Assembly (NCBI GenBank): GCA_013824685.1
Contig: PNOG01000011.1
Span: 1-64,000 of the forward strand
Direction of reading: 5' to 3'
Source of the DNA: Coprothermobacter sp.
GTDB taxonomy: Bacteria > Caldisericota > Caldisericia > Cryosericales > Cryosericaceae
DNA length: 64,000 nucleotides
The position numbers and the translations under genes were made by a program. The notes under the pieces are model-generated. The model did no database searches. It saw only the letters and a program-made list of their open reading frames with translations, and was not told where the DNA came from. Below, piece by piece: positions 16,388 to 23,931 of the stretch. Numbering within the stretch: position 1 is the first letter of the stretch; every line of letters begins with the position of its first letter.

Positions 16388-17722
16388 TCACGCCTTTTCC
16401 AGAATGCGGACCAGCTCAGTGTTTGCCTGTTCGACAAGAGCCTCCTCGTCACATCCGATGACCTGGCCATCACGGTAGACGATTCTTCCATCGATGATCG
16501 TACACGCTATATTGCTTGTGGACGCCTCGTAGACCAGTCGACAGTATACGTTTGTGTGAGCTCCCGGCTGAGCGAACATGTCCCGTCCAAGGTCCACAAG
16601 CACAATGTCGGCTCGCTTGCCCGGTTCCAGCGTTCCCAGTTCCTCGTCCATGCCGAGTGCTTTTGCGGCATCCACAGTCACCATGGAAAAGACCTGTTCG
16701 GGAGTCATTGTCTGTGGCCCGTATTGCGGCCTGAACGCCGTCGCCAGAACGGCGAGCTCACGTACGGCGTCCATCCTCCCTCCATACACGGGACTGTCGA
16801 ACCCGGGAAGGACCGGCGTTCCCTTGCGGACAAATTCGGGGAGGCGGGACAGGGGGCGGCCGAGTTTCAGATCGGCCGTCACGTTGATGACGACGCGCGC
16901 GCCGGCCTTGCGGATGACGTTCTGCTCCAGCTCCGAGGCAAACGACGGGTTGACCAGGAACGTATGCTCTCCCAGGACCCCCATCGTCTCGAGAGAAGCC
17001 AGCTCCTGAGGGCCGCTTTCGCGGCGCATGCGCTCGATCTGGCTCTTGTCCGTTGTCAGGACGATCTTGAGGGGATAGCCACCTGCATCGGCGAAAGCCT
17101 TGGCCTGTGTCAGGCACTCATCGGTACAAAAGAGAGGGTTCGTGGTGTTCACCGCATATCGCAGCAAGCCGCCCTGGCCGCTCGCTGCGATATCGTGGAC
17201 AAGCGCCTGCGCGTCGGACATCTGTTCGCGGAGCGACATGCGCAGAGTCTCAGGCCAATCCGGCGTGCGGTCGGCCAGCAGGCGTCCGCCGATGAGCCTG
17301 AACCCGAGCGTGCGGGCTGCCTGGAAGATCTGATCCATGTGGCGCATCGAGCCGCCTTCGAAGAGCGTCGTGACGCCGCTGCGAATCGACTGGCACATGC
17401 CGAGTTCAGCCGAGCAGCGAACCTGTTCGGGAGAAAAGCCTCCAACAAGCCTGAGAGCCGTTCTCTCGCGCTCGGCATCATCCAGGATCTGGTCGGTCTG
17501 ACCACGAAGAAGGCTCAAACCGAGGCGAGCATGACCAAAGATCAGGCCAGGCAGGACAATCATGCCTGACGCGTCGATCGTGACGTCAGGGCGTTCGCCG
17601 CGGCCGATGGCAGTGTCGATGCGCTTGATACGTCCGTCAGCGACGAGCAGGTCAGCCTTGAGGGGCTGACGGTCGCCACCCATGGTCAGCAGTGTTCCGT
17701 TCTTGATGAGCAGCTTGTTCAT
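16388..17722 (-). CDS. Amidohydrolase-fold protein with degenerate metal site (TrzA/MtaD-like)
   Basis: A 444-residue protein with the overall layout of the chlorohydrolase/S-adenosylhomocysteine deaminase branch (SGMIVLPGL, GVTTLFEGG, VTADLKLGRPLSRLPEFVRKGTPV, GTLEPGKRADIVLVDL). The usual first HxH is HAR at 64-66, the His expected in the fifth strand appears as KIVLTTD (219-225), and the fourth is LVNPS (256-260). Only the late Asp (309) and the first His remain. It may be a pseudoenzyme or use a different chemistry. The start at 17722 is favoured because the promoter -10 ends at 17739, giving a leader of only about 10 bases and no clear Shine-Dalgarno. First gene of the nucleobase operon. 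Confidence 0.8.
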   Translation of the reverse strand: MNKLLIKNGTLLTMGGDRQPLKADLLVADGRIKRIDTAIGRGERPDVTIDASGMIVLPGLIFGHARLGLSLLRGQTDQILDDAERERTALRLVGGFSPEQVRCSAELGMCQSIRSGVTTLFEGGSMRHMDQIFQAARTLGFRLIGGRLLADRTPDWPETLRMSLREQMSDAQALVHDIAASGQGGLLRYAVNTTNPLFCTDECLTQAKAFADAGGYPLKIVLTTDKSQIERMRRESGPQELASLETMGVLGEHTFLVNPSFASELEQNVIRKAGARVVINVTADLKLGRPLSRLPEFVRKGTPVLPGFDSPVYGGRMDAVRELAVLATAFRPQYGPQTMTPEQVFSMVTVDAAKALGMDEELGTLEPGKRADIVLVDLGRDMFAQPGAHTNVYCRLVYEASTSNIACTIIDGRIVYRDGQVIGCDEEALVEQANTELVRILEKA

Positions 17723-17738
17723 AGTAGTTGTTCTGGTC

Positions 17739-17767
17739 ATTGTACCCTGCGAGCACCTCTTTGTCAA
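17739..17767 (-). promoter_or_regulatory. Promoter of the amidohydrolase-ade-allantoinase-aldolase operon
   Basis: On the minus strand a consensus TTGACA is 17 bases from TACAAT. Transcription should begin about 10 bases before the ATG at 17722, which excludes the ATGs at 17740 and 17767. Confidence 0.8.
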
Positions 17768-17819
17768 AGCGCGGACGCCTGTGCGAAACCATGTATACTA
17801 TTGACGACGAGGAGGGACC

Positions 17820-18878
17820 ATGAGCCAGACAGTCATGATAGAAGCATTGGGACAAGGGATCGATGCCCGGACTCAGGCGCTCGACGATGTGTTTCGCTGG
17901 ATGGAGCCTCAGGGGCTCGATGGCAAGAGAGTTCTTGTGTTGCTTGGTGACATGCCTGTGCGGCCGGACCTGGTGGTGCGGACGGTGCGGACGCTGTCCG
18001 GAGCGGCCCGGGTCGACCTTGCGGCAAGGTCTCTGGCTGGCTATGATGAGGCATATCGGAGCGCCTTGACACGCCTGCTGGGCGAACGTGGCGACCTGAT
18101 CGAGATGATATCCGGGGAGTACGAGTCGCTGACGGTGCCCGAGAGGTCCTACGCACGCCAGCTGCACAAGATGGAGACCCCCGAGCGTCGGTACATCAAG
18201 CAGGCATTCGTGTCACGATGCCTTGCCGAAGCTGACCTGTTCGTTGTCGTACGCGGCCTCGAGCTCAACAGGTTCTCCGGCGTTCATGGTATCTTCGCCA
18301 CTGTCCTCGACTGCGTTCCCACAAAGACGCGGACGGAGGTCCTGAGCTATGCGGCATATGGACTGATGGGAGAGGCTCTTCTGGATATCTGGTCCGCGAT
18401 CGGGGGAGTCTTCCTGTTTGGTGTCTTCGACGGCGAACGGGCCTGCGAAGAGACGTACGGGAGAACCGCTGAGACCGGCGTGATCCTGGCCGGGATCGAC
18501 CCCGAGGAATTGGACGGCTATGCGCTCATCGCAAGTGGTGGCAGGGTTTCCTGGTCGCCGTTCGGGTCTTCGGCATCGGCACGCATCGGGAGGAGCGGTC
18601 GCGGAAGGACGGCGGATGTTGCCTCCAATATCTCGCTGGATGAACTGCGGGCACGCGTGCCCGACGGGTTCCTGCAGAAGCCCCCTGTCCGCAGTGCATT
18701 TGGCTCTCCACCTGTCTTCCGGTTTTCCAGACGTCCAGACAACTTCGACACGCTTGTCTGCCCGACGGGCGCGATCGAGGAAGGACAGAACGGCATACCA
18801 CTCATCAGGCGCGCAGCGTGCGTCACATGTGGGTGGTGTCTCAAGGAGTATGCCGAGGTATCGGCGTCAAGGAGATAG
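17820..18878 (+). CDS. DUF362-like protein with C-terminal single-cluster ferredoxin motif
   Basis: A 352-residue protein resembling DUF362. Recognisable parts are the N-terminal KRVLVLLGDMPVRPDLVV strand-loop, the ADLFVVVRGLELNRFSGVHGIFATVLDCVP segment in the place of the family's lysine/His-rich loop, and GIDPEELDGYALIASGG. Near the C-terminus CPTGAI (Cys314) is followed by CVTCGWC (Cys334, 337, 340), enough for one [4Fe-4S] cluster; the fourth position of a classic second motif is Tyr. Function is unknown. GGAGG precedes the ATG at 17820. The gene is alone, divergent from the nucleobase operon and closed by a strong terminator. Confidence 0.65.
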   Translation: MSQTVMIEALGQGIDARTQALDDVFRWMEPQGLDGKRVLVLLGDMPVRPDLVVRTVRTLSGAARVDLAARSLAGYDEAYRSALTRLLGERGDLIEMISGEYESLTVPERSYARQLHKMETPERRYIKQAFVSRCLAEADLFVVVRGLELNRFSGVHGIFATVLDCVPTKTRTEVLSYAAYGLMGEALLDIWSAIGGVFLFGVFDGERACEETYGRTAETGVILAGIDPEELDGYALIASGGRVSWSPFGSSASARIGRSGRGRTADVASNISLDELRARVPDGFLQKPPVRSAFGSPPVFRFSRRPDNFDTLVCPTGAIEEGQNGIPLIRRAACVTCGWCLKEYAEVSASRR

Positions 18879-18895
18879 GTCCTCAAGGCCTCAGC

Positions 18896-18931
18896 ATGAA
18901 GAAGGGGCGCACACGTGCGCCCCTTCTTCAT
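18896..18931. terminator. Bidirectional terminator between convergent genes
   Basis: A perfect 17-bp stem starting ATGAAGAAGGGGCGCAC with a 2-base loop. It lies 18 bases after the plus-strand stop at 18878 and 24 bases after the minus-strand stop at 18955, and A/T-rich outer arms give a weak T run on both strands. Confidence 0.75.
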
Positions 18932-18954
18932 GCACTGCGTCGGCCCCTTCGGTC

Positions 18955-20802
18955 CTAGCTGAAGGAAATAAGATCCTCGAGGGATTCGGCCGATATCTCT
19001 GGAGCCTTGAGACTCGCTGTCTCGACGATACTGACGTCCTTGTAGTTCTTCGAGATGTTCTTGTACGTCGTGAGGTAGTTCTGATACCCCATCTTCTTGG
19101 TCACCAGCAGAGCTTCGCCGACAAATCCCGGCGCCTCGAGGCGCATTGCCAGATCCCGGGCAATCGACAGCTCGATGGGAGACAGAGCGACGACGGTGAG
19201 CTTGATCACCTGGCGCATCTCCTCTGGCACGTTCTGCAGGTCCTTGGCCGAGACGGCAAGTTTGGAGATACGATTGCGATACCCGCCGCGGAACAGCTGC
19301 GCCAGCGCGCCGGCGTCAGCGACAACGCCATCTTGCAGCAGCGTGTCGAGTTCGACATCGCCCGAGAACATGGAGGGCGGTGGGGCTGGCCTGCTTGCTG
19401 GAAGCGGTGCGAACGGGGGTACGGGGACAGCGGTGCTTGCTGTGGCGCCAGCCGCAGCCATCGTCTGCTGGAACGATTCCTCGTCGGCCAACAGTCGCGA
19501 CAGGAGGTCCGCGCTGGACGGTGTCGGCGGGTTGGCCTCCGGCAATTTCGTCGCCGCGGGTTCGTTTTCTGCCTCAACAGGGACGACCTCAACAGGAACT
19601 GCCTCGGGTGTTGCTACGACTTCTGACGTTTCTGGCGCTGCTGGCAGTGCCTCTTCAGTAGGTGAGACTTCCTCAAGGACCGGAGTAGTCATCTCCTCGG
19701 CCGAACCTGGCTCTTCGATGGAACCTGACTGCAGGGTGACAGGTTCCTCTGGAACGGGGATTTCTTCAGCCTGAAGGGTCCCCTCGGCTACCGAAGGCTC
19801 TTCGGAAGGCAAGGGTCGATCGAGAGGCACAACGGTGTCAGAAGCGGTGCTTTCAGGCTCAACGGGCTGGACCGGAGCTTCCTGCCCGATAGGTCTCAGG
19901 TCGGGTTCAGGGAACGGTTCGGGGAGTGTTTCTGGGGGCAGTTCCTGGGCAAAGGAAGTGTCCTGCAGAGGAGTGAGGAGAGCTTCCGAAGGGATGTCGG
20001 CTGGAGCTGTCGGAGCAGCCATGATGGGTTCCGGCTGTTCGGTTTGAGCCGCAGGTGATTCTGCCTCGGACGAGGTGAACTCCAGCGGCGGCGGCATGTC
20101 TGGCGCAATCGTGGCGGCAGCATCCGCGGGTACGGTGGGCACTACAGTGGACACCGCATCTGTGCCGCCGAAGAAGCCAAGTGGCTCCAGGGCAATCTCA
20201 GGGACGGACAATGGTTCGAGCCGCGTATGCGATGATTCCTCGGCGACTGCGGGTTGGGCTGCCGGTTCCTGCACCGGTGGTGTTTCCGGCTTTTCGTGGG
20301 TTCGTGCCAGTTGATCCAGTGATGTCGCCGGCGACGGTTTTGGGCCTTGTTCCACAAGGCCGAACTCAATGACGTTTTCTCCCTGCCCTGCTGTTCTGGG
20401 GGACACTCTGGGCAGGCGCTTGCGCACGTTGTGCCGGGGACGCAGAGCGAGGACAAGGATGATAAGGGCAAGAACGACAACGATCCAGAACATCCATATC
20501 GCCACAAGCTCAGGCGCCACTGAGAGGCCAGTCACCAGGCGTCCCAGAATTGGCACGATCAGCGCAGACACAGGCAGAAACAACCGGACGGCGAGGTCAT
20601 TGATCGCCTGTGTCGCAGTCTCGAGAATCTTGAGTGCCTGACCCGAAACGAAGAAATCACGGACACTCATAGACACCGAGGCAACAAACGCACCAGCCGA
20701 GCTGGACGAATCCGCCTGAACACACGCCGTCGGCACAAGGGCCACGAAGGCGCAGCAGAATACCAGAAGTCCTGTCAGAGTGTTTCTCGCTTGTTTTCTC
20801 AT
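18955..20802 (-). CDS. Membrane protein with long Pro/Glu/Ala-rich linker and conserved-looking C-terminal domain
   Basis: I do not recognise this 615-residue protein. Residues 1-31 look like a signal peptide (cleavage possible after CVQA). Hydrophobic segments lie at about 70-92 and 98-122, followed by a basic cluster (RPRHNVRKRLPR). Residues about 130-470 are low-complexity and rich in Pro, Glu, Ala and Thr. The last 130 residues return to ordinary globular composition (ELDTLLQDGVV, LFRGGYRNRISKLAVSAKDLQ, LSPIELSIARDLAMRLEAPGF). The layout (membrane anchor, acidic spacer, terminal domain) suits a cytoplasmic scaffold. It is divergent from the DUF4388 gene; no firm function. Confidence 0.75.
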   Translation of the reverse strand: MRKQARNTLTGLLVFCCAFVALVPTACVQADSSSSAGAFVASVSMSVRDFFVSGQALKILETATQAINDLAVRLFLPVSALIVPILGRLVTGLSVAPELVAIWMFWIVVVLALIILVLALRPRHNVRKRLPRVSPRTAGQGENVIEFGLVEQGPKPSPATSLDQLARTHEKPETPPVQEPAAQPAVAEESSHTRLEPLSVPEIALEPLGFFGGTDAVSTVVPTVPADAAATIAPDMPPPLEFTSSEAESPAAQTEQPEPIMAAPTAPADIPSEALLTPLQDTSFAQELPPETLPEPFPEPDLRPIGQEAPVQPVEPESTASDTVVPLDRPLPSEEPSVAEGTLQAEEIPVPEEPVTLQSGSIEEPGSAEEMTTPVLEEVSPTEEALPAAPETSEVVATPEAVPVEVVPVEAENEPAATKLPEANPPTPSSADLLSRLLADEESFQQTMAAAGATASTAVPVPPFAPLPASRPAPPPSMFSGDVELDTLLQDGVVADAGALAQLFRGGYRNRISKLAVSAKDLQNVPEEMRQVIKLTVVALSPIELSIARDLAMRLEAPGFVGEALLVTKKMGYQNYLTTYKNISKNYKDVSIVETASLKAPEISAESLEDLISFS

Positions 20803-20897
20803 ACCATGAGCACCATCCTTGTAGCAAGAATGTTACAGGCCATTCGCCGTTTTGCAACTATGCAGTGCCTGTCCGTGTGCTGCCCCGCTCGGTCAGC

Positions 20898-20925
20898 TTG
20901 TGCAGACTGGTACAGCAAGTATAAT
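20898..20925 (+). promoter_or_regulatory. Promoter of the DUF4388 gene
   Basis: TTGTGC and a perfect TATAAT are separated by 16 bases, 51 bases before the ATG at 20977. Confidence 0.7.
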
Positions 20926-20976
20926 GCCAATATTGAAAAGAGTGATGCACATTCGGGCGTCAATGCGGAGGCGCGT

Positions 20977-21768
20977 ATGCCATTGGCTGGTGATCTATCG
21001 GGGTTGAGCGTCGATGAAACCATTTTGTTCATCATGAGGGGTGGAAAATCGGGACGCCTCGTTCTGAACCACGATGCTGTGGAGAGCTCGCTGTATTTTG
21101 ACGCGGGGGCAATTGTCGAGGTGATCCATGGTCGTGCTCATGGTGTGGAAGCCCTTGCCGGTGCGTTGGCCACATGCTCTACCGGACAGGTCACCTTCTA
21201 CGAGGACGAACAGATACCGGCACCCTCGATGCACGTGGACGAGTCCCAGTTGTCCAGTATGGCGCGACAGGCGCACATTGAGGCGGACACAATGACACCT
21301 GCTTTGCCAGACATCGACGAGAAGTTGACGCTGAGGCTGTCATTCGCAGACCCTCCTTCGCTGACACCATTGCAGTGGCTGCTGCTGGCCCAGATCCCCC
21401 AGCGTCGCACGTTGCGACACCTGTGCAAGGGGCGAGACCCGCTCGCGGTCAAGAAGGCCTTGTCTCCCCTGCTCCTCAGCGGACTCGTGCAGCGGACTGG
21501 ACAGGTCATGTCTCCAGATATCGTCGGAGTCCGTCTTGCCGTGGTCAAGGGGTACACGCGGGACGAGGAAGCCGTCGAAGTGGACCAGGAGATCGTTGCG
21601 GGATGGCGAGAGTCGGGTATCTTCACGGGGCGGGTGCTCGTCGGAGAGCACGTCTTCACTGCATTGGCGAGACAGGGATTGGGCAAGAGCATCCTGATGT
21701 CTGTGCCTGCTTGCCGGCTATGCGGTGTGCGCGACGCACAGGAGGTCAACGTCACCCCTGCGCCATGA
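20977..21768 (+). CDS. DUF4388 (PATAN-type) domain protein
   Basis: A 263-residue cytoplasmic protein. Residues 1-80 (LAGDLSGLSVDETILFIMRGGKSGRLVL, SSLYFDAGAIVEVIHG, ALAGALATCSTGQVTFYED) match DUF4388, a domain frequent in signalling proteins linked to Roadblock/MglA GTPase systems. The rest (about 110-250) is helical with LTPLQWLLLAQIPQRRTLRHLC, reminiscent of a winged-helix segment found in related proteins, then a C-terminal part with a CRLCG pair. The ATG at 20977 has GGAGG seven bases upstream and a good promoter. It is divergent from the linker-rich membrane protein. Confidence 0.72.
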   Translation: MPLAGDLSGLSVDETILFIMRGGKSGRLVLNHDAVESSLYFDAGAIVEVIHGRAHGVEALAGALATCSTGQVTFYEDEQIPAPSMHVDESQLSSMARQAHIEADTMTPALPDIDEKLTLRLSFADPPSLTPLQWLLLAQIPQRRTLRHLCKGRDPLAVKKALSPLLLSGLVQRTGQVMSPDIVGVRLAVVKGYTRDEEAVEVDQEIVAGWRESGIFTGRVLVGEHVFTALARQGLGKSILMSVPACRLCGVRDAQEVNVTPAP

Positions 21769-21790
21769 GACGCTGTGCCAAGATCCAGAA

Positions 21791-21826
21791 CATCAAACCC
21801 CCGGCCGCACGGCAGGGGGTTTGATG
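21791..21826. terminator. Terminator between the DUF4388 gene and rnfB
   Basis: CATCAAACCCCC pairs perfectly with GGGGGTTTGATG across a 12-base GC-rich loop. It ends the Rnf operon on the minus strand and the DUF4388 gene on the plus strand. Confidence 0.75.
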
Positions 21827-21852
21827 CATGAGGACTGAGTTGTTCTCGACAA

Positions 21853-22668
21853 TCAGGACCTGAGGATGTCCTTCTCGATGAGCTTGAAGACCTTTGTGGG
21901 ACACTTGGCGACGCAGATGCCGCATGAGGTGCACAAGTGCTCGTCCACGACAGGGAGCCCGCGTTCCATGTGAATAGCTCCTTCGGGACAGGACTTGACG
22001 CATATCTCGCACTTGATGCAACCGGTCTTGCATGTCGCGATGACCTTCGATTTCACGGGATTCCGATTGGAACAGAGGGGCATTGCGCCCTTTCTGGCGC
22101 GCGAAACCTTCGTGAGAACGTTCTGGGGGCAGGAATCGACGCACTTCCCGCACCCGGTGCACTTGACCGTGTCCACATGAGGAAGGCCGTCGTCCCCCAT
22201 ATGAAGCGCGTCGAACGGACAGACTACGGTGCAGTCGCCGAGGCCGATGCACGACCACTGACACAGCTTCGTGCCTCCCGACGTTATCTTGGCGGCACGG
22301 CAGGACTGAATGCCTGCATAGTCGGCTTTGAGAGGGGCCTTGTCTTTCGATCCCTGGCACACGAGAACGGCGATCTGGTCGACAGCGCTGGATGTGAGGC
22401 CGAGCAGTGCGGCGATCTGGTCGCCCGCATTCCTGCCACCCGTGGTGCAGCGGTCAGGAGCGACCGTCTGATGGGCGACCGCAAGCGCGAAGGCGTCACA
22501 GCCCGCGAAGCCGCAGGCGCCGCAGTTGGCCCCAGGGAGGATGGCACGGACCTTGTCGACCAATGGGTCACTGGGGACCGCGAACTTTTCGCGGAAGAAG
22601 CCCAGGGCGATACCGATCAGCAAACCGAGGATGGCAGAGACAATTGCTGTTTCGAGGACAATTCTCAT
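21853..22668 (-). CDS. rnfB: Rnf complex subunit RnfB (ferredoxin-type Fe-S)
   Basis: A 271-residue subunit that takes electrons from ferredoxin into the ion-translocating Rnf complex. One N-terminal membrane helix (about 5-24) is followed by the RnfB Fe-S domain (GANCGACGFAGCDAFA, ending near DRCTTGG). Further Cys clusters occur at CIGLGDCTVVCP, CTGCGKCVDSCP, CIKCEICVKSCP and CTSCGICVAKCP, giving several [4Fe-4S] sites. It is the last gene of rnfCDGEAB, seven bases after rnfA, with a terminator 27 bases past its stop. Confidence 0.96.
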   Translation of the reverse strand: MRIVLETAIVSAILGLLIGIALGFFREKFAVPSDPLVDKVRAILPGANCGACGFAGCDAFALAVAHQTVAPDRCTTGGRNAGDQIAALLGLTSSAVDQIAVLVCQGSKDKAPLKADYAGIQSCRAAKITSGGTKLCQWSCIGLGDCTVVCPFDALHMGDDGLPHVDTVKCTGCGKCVDSCPQNVLTKVSRARKGAMPLCSNRNPVKSKVIATCKTGCIKCEICVKSCPEGAIHMERGLPVVDEHLCTSCGICVAKCPTKVFKLIEKDILRS

Positions 22669-22675
22669 CGGGACC

Positions 22676-23254
22676 TCACTTGATGAGCCCTGCGAAACCC
22701 ATGAATGCCACCGCTATGATGCTTGTCGTGAGGAACAGGATAGGCGTATCCATCATGAAGGCGGGAATCGCGGAGTTCTTGAGCCGCTGACGCACACCCG
22801 CCAGGAGGAGCATCGCAAGCAGATATCCCAGCGACACAGCGACTGCAAAGACGATCGACTGCACGAAGTTGTAGTTGTTCGTGATCTGATCGAACGTGAC
22901 AGCCAGGATGGCGCAGTTGGTCGTGATCAGTGGGAGATAGATGCCCATGGCATGGTAGAGCGTAGGGACGCTCTTCTTGAGATAGAACTCGACCAGCTGG
23001 ACCAGCGCGGCGATGACCACGATAAACACCAGGATCTCGAGGAACTCGAGCCCATTCGGCTTGAGAATCCAGTGGTAGATGGGCCACGTGACGGCTGAAG
23101 CCATCACGGTGACGAAGGTTACGGCCAGTCCCATGCCCACCGACTGTCCTACGTCGGACGTCATGCCGATATAGGAGCATAGTGCGATGAAGCGCATGAG
23201 GATGATATTGTTGATGAGGAACGCCGCGACGAAGATCTTGATCAGGTCAGACAT
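22676..23254 (-). CDS. rnfA: Rnf complex membrane subunit RnfA
   Basis: A 192-residue integral membrane subunit with six predicted helices. The family signature FLINNIILMRFIALCSYIG in the first helix region contains the Cys that helps bind the membrane [2Fe-2S] cluster shared with RnfE; the pseudo-symmetric second half has YLPLITTNCAILAV with the other Cys. It is homologous to RnfE at 23263-23931. It lies 8 bases after rnfE and 7 before rnfB. Confidence 0.96.
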   Translation of the reverse strand: MSDLIKIFVAAFLINNIILMRFIALCSYIGMTSDVGQSVGMGLAVTFVTVMASAVTWPIYHWILKPNGLEFLEILVFIVVIAALVQLVEFYLKKSVPTLYHAMGIYLPLITTNCAILAVTFDQITNNYNFVQSIVFAVAVSLGYLLAMLLLAGVRQRLKNSAIPAFMMDTPILFLTTSIIAVAFMGFAGLIK

Positions 23255-23262
23255 TTCCCCTC

Positions 23263-23931
23263 CTATGCCTTTTCGGCCGAGCTGTTGCCGGGCAACGTGC
23301 AGCAGCTATCCTGGGTCGGTTCCGGTTTTCTGCCAGCCAGCAGTTTTCGGCGCAGGTCGTTGCTTGCTGCCATCCAGAGGGCGAAGACGAGAAAGCCACC
23401 GGGTGGCAGGATGAAGAAGATCATGGGTTCGAAGGATGACGGCATGATCTGGAATCCCAGAAGCGTGCCGTTTCCCAACAGTTCCCGGACAACCGCCAGG
23501 GCGACGAGTACCCAGGTGAAGCCAATGCCCATCCCGAGACCGTCGAAGAGAGAGTCGAGCACAGGCTGCTTGGAGGAGTAGGCCTCGACGCGTCCCATGA
23601 CGATGCAGTTCACCACGACGAGCGGGATGAAGACACCCATGGACTTGGAAAGGGCGGGAAAGTACGCTTTCATCTCGAGGTCCATGATGGTCGTGAATGC
23701 GGCAATGACAATCAGGAAGATGGGCATGCGGATGCTGTCCGGAATCAGGTTTCGGAACAGTGAGATGATGACCTCGGACAGGACCAGGACGAAGGTCAGC
23801 GCGAGGCCCATGCCGATTCCGTTGGCCACGCCGGTGGTGACGGCCATCGAGGAGCAGAGGCCGATCATGATGACAAACAGCGGGTTCTCGACGATGAGAC
23901 CGTTGACGAAGATACCGAACAGGCGTTTCAC
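23263..23931 (-). CDS. rnfE: Rnf complex membrane subunit RnfE
   Basis: A 222-residue integral membrane subunit paralogous to RnfA. Conserved segments are NGLIVENPLFVIMIGLCSSMAV (first cluster Cys) and VFIPLVVVNCIVMGRVEAYSSKQP (second). About six helices end near residue 195, followed by a polar tail with CC (TQDSCCTLPG) that is not part of the core fold. Its start overlaps the rnfG stop by four bases (ATGA), which suggests translational coupling. Confidence 0.95.
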   Translation of the reverse strand: MKRLFGIFVNGLIVENPLFVIMIGLCSSMAVTTGVANGIGMGLALTFVLVLSEVIISLFRNLIPDSIRMPIFLIVIAAFTTIMDLEMKAYFPALSKSMGVFIPLVVVNCIVMGRVEAYSSKQPVLDSLFDGLGMGIGFTWVLVALAVVRELLGNGTLLGFQIMPSSFEPMIFFILPPGGFLVFALWMAASNDLRRKLLAGRKPEPTQDSCCTLPGNSSAEKA

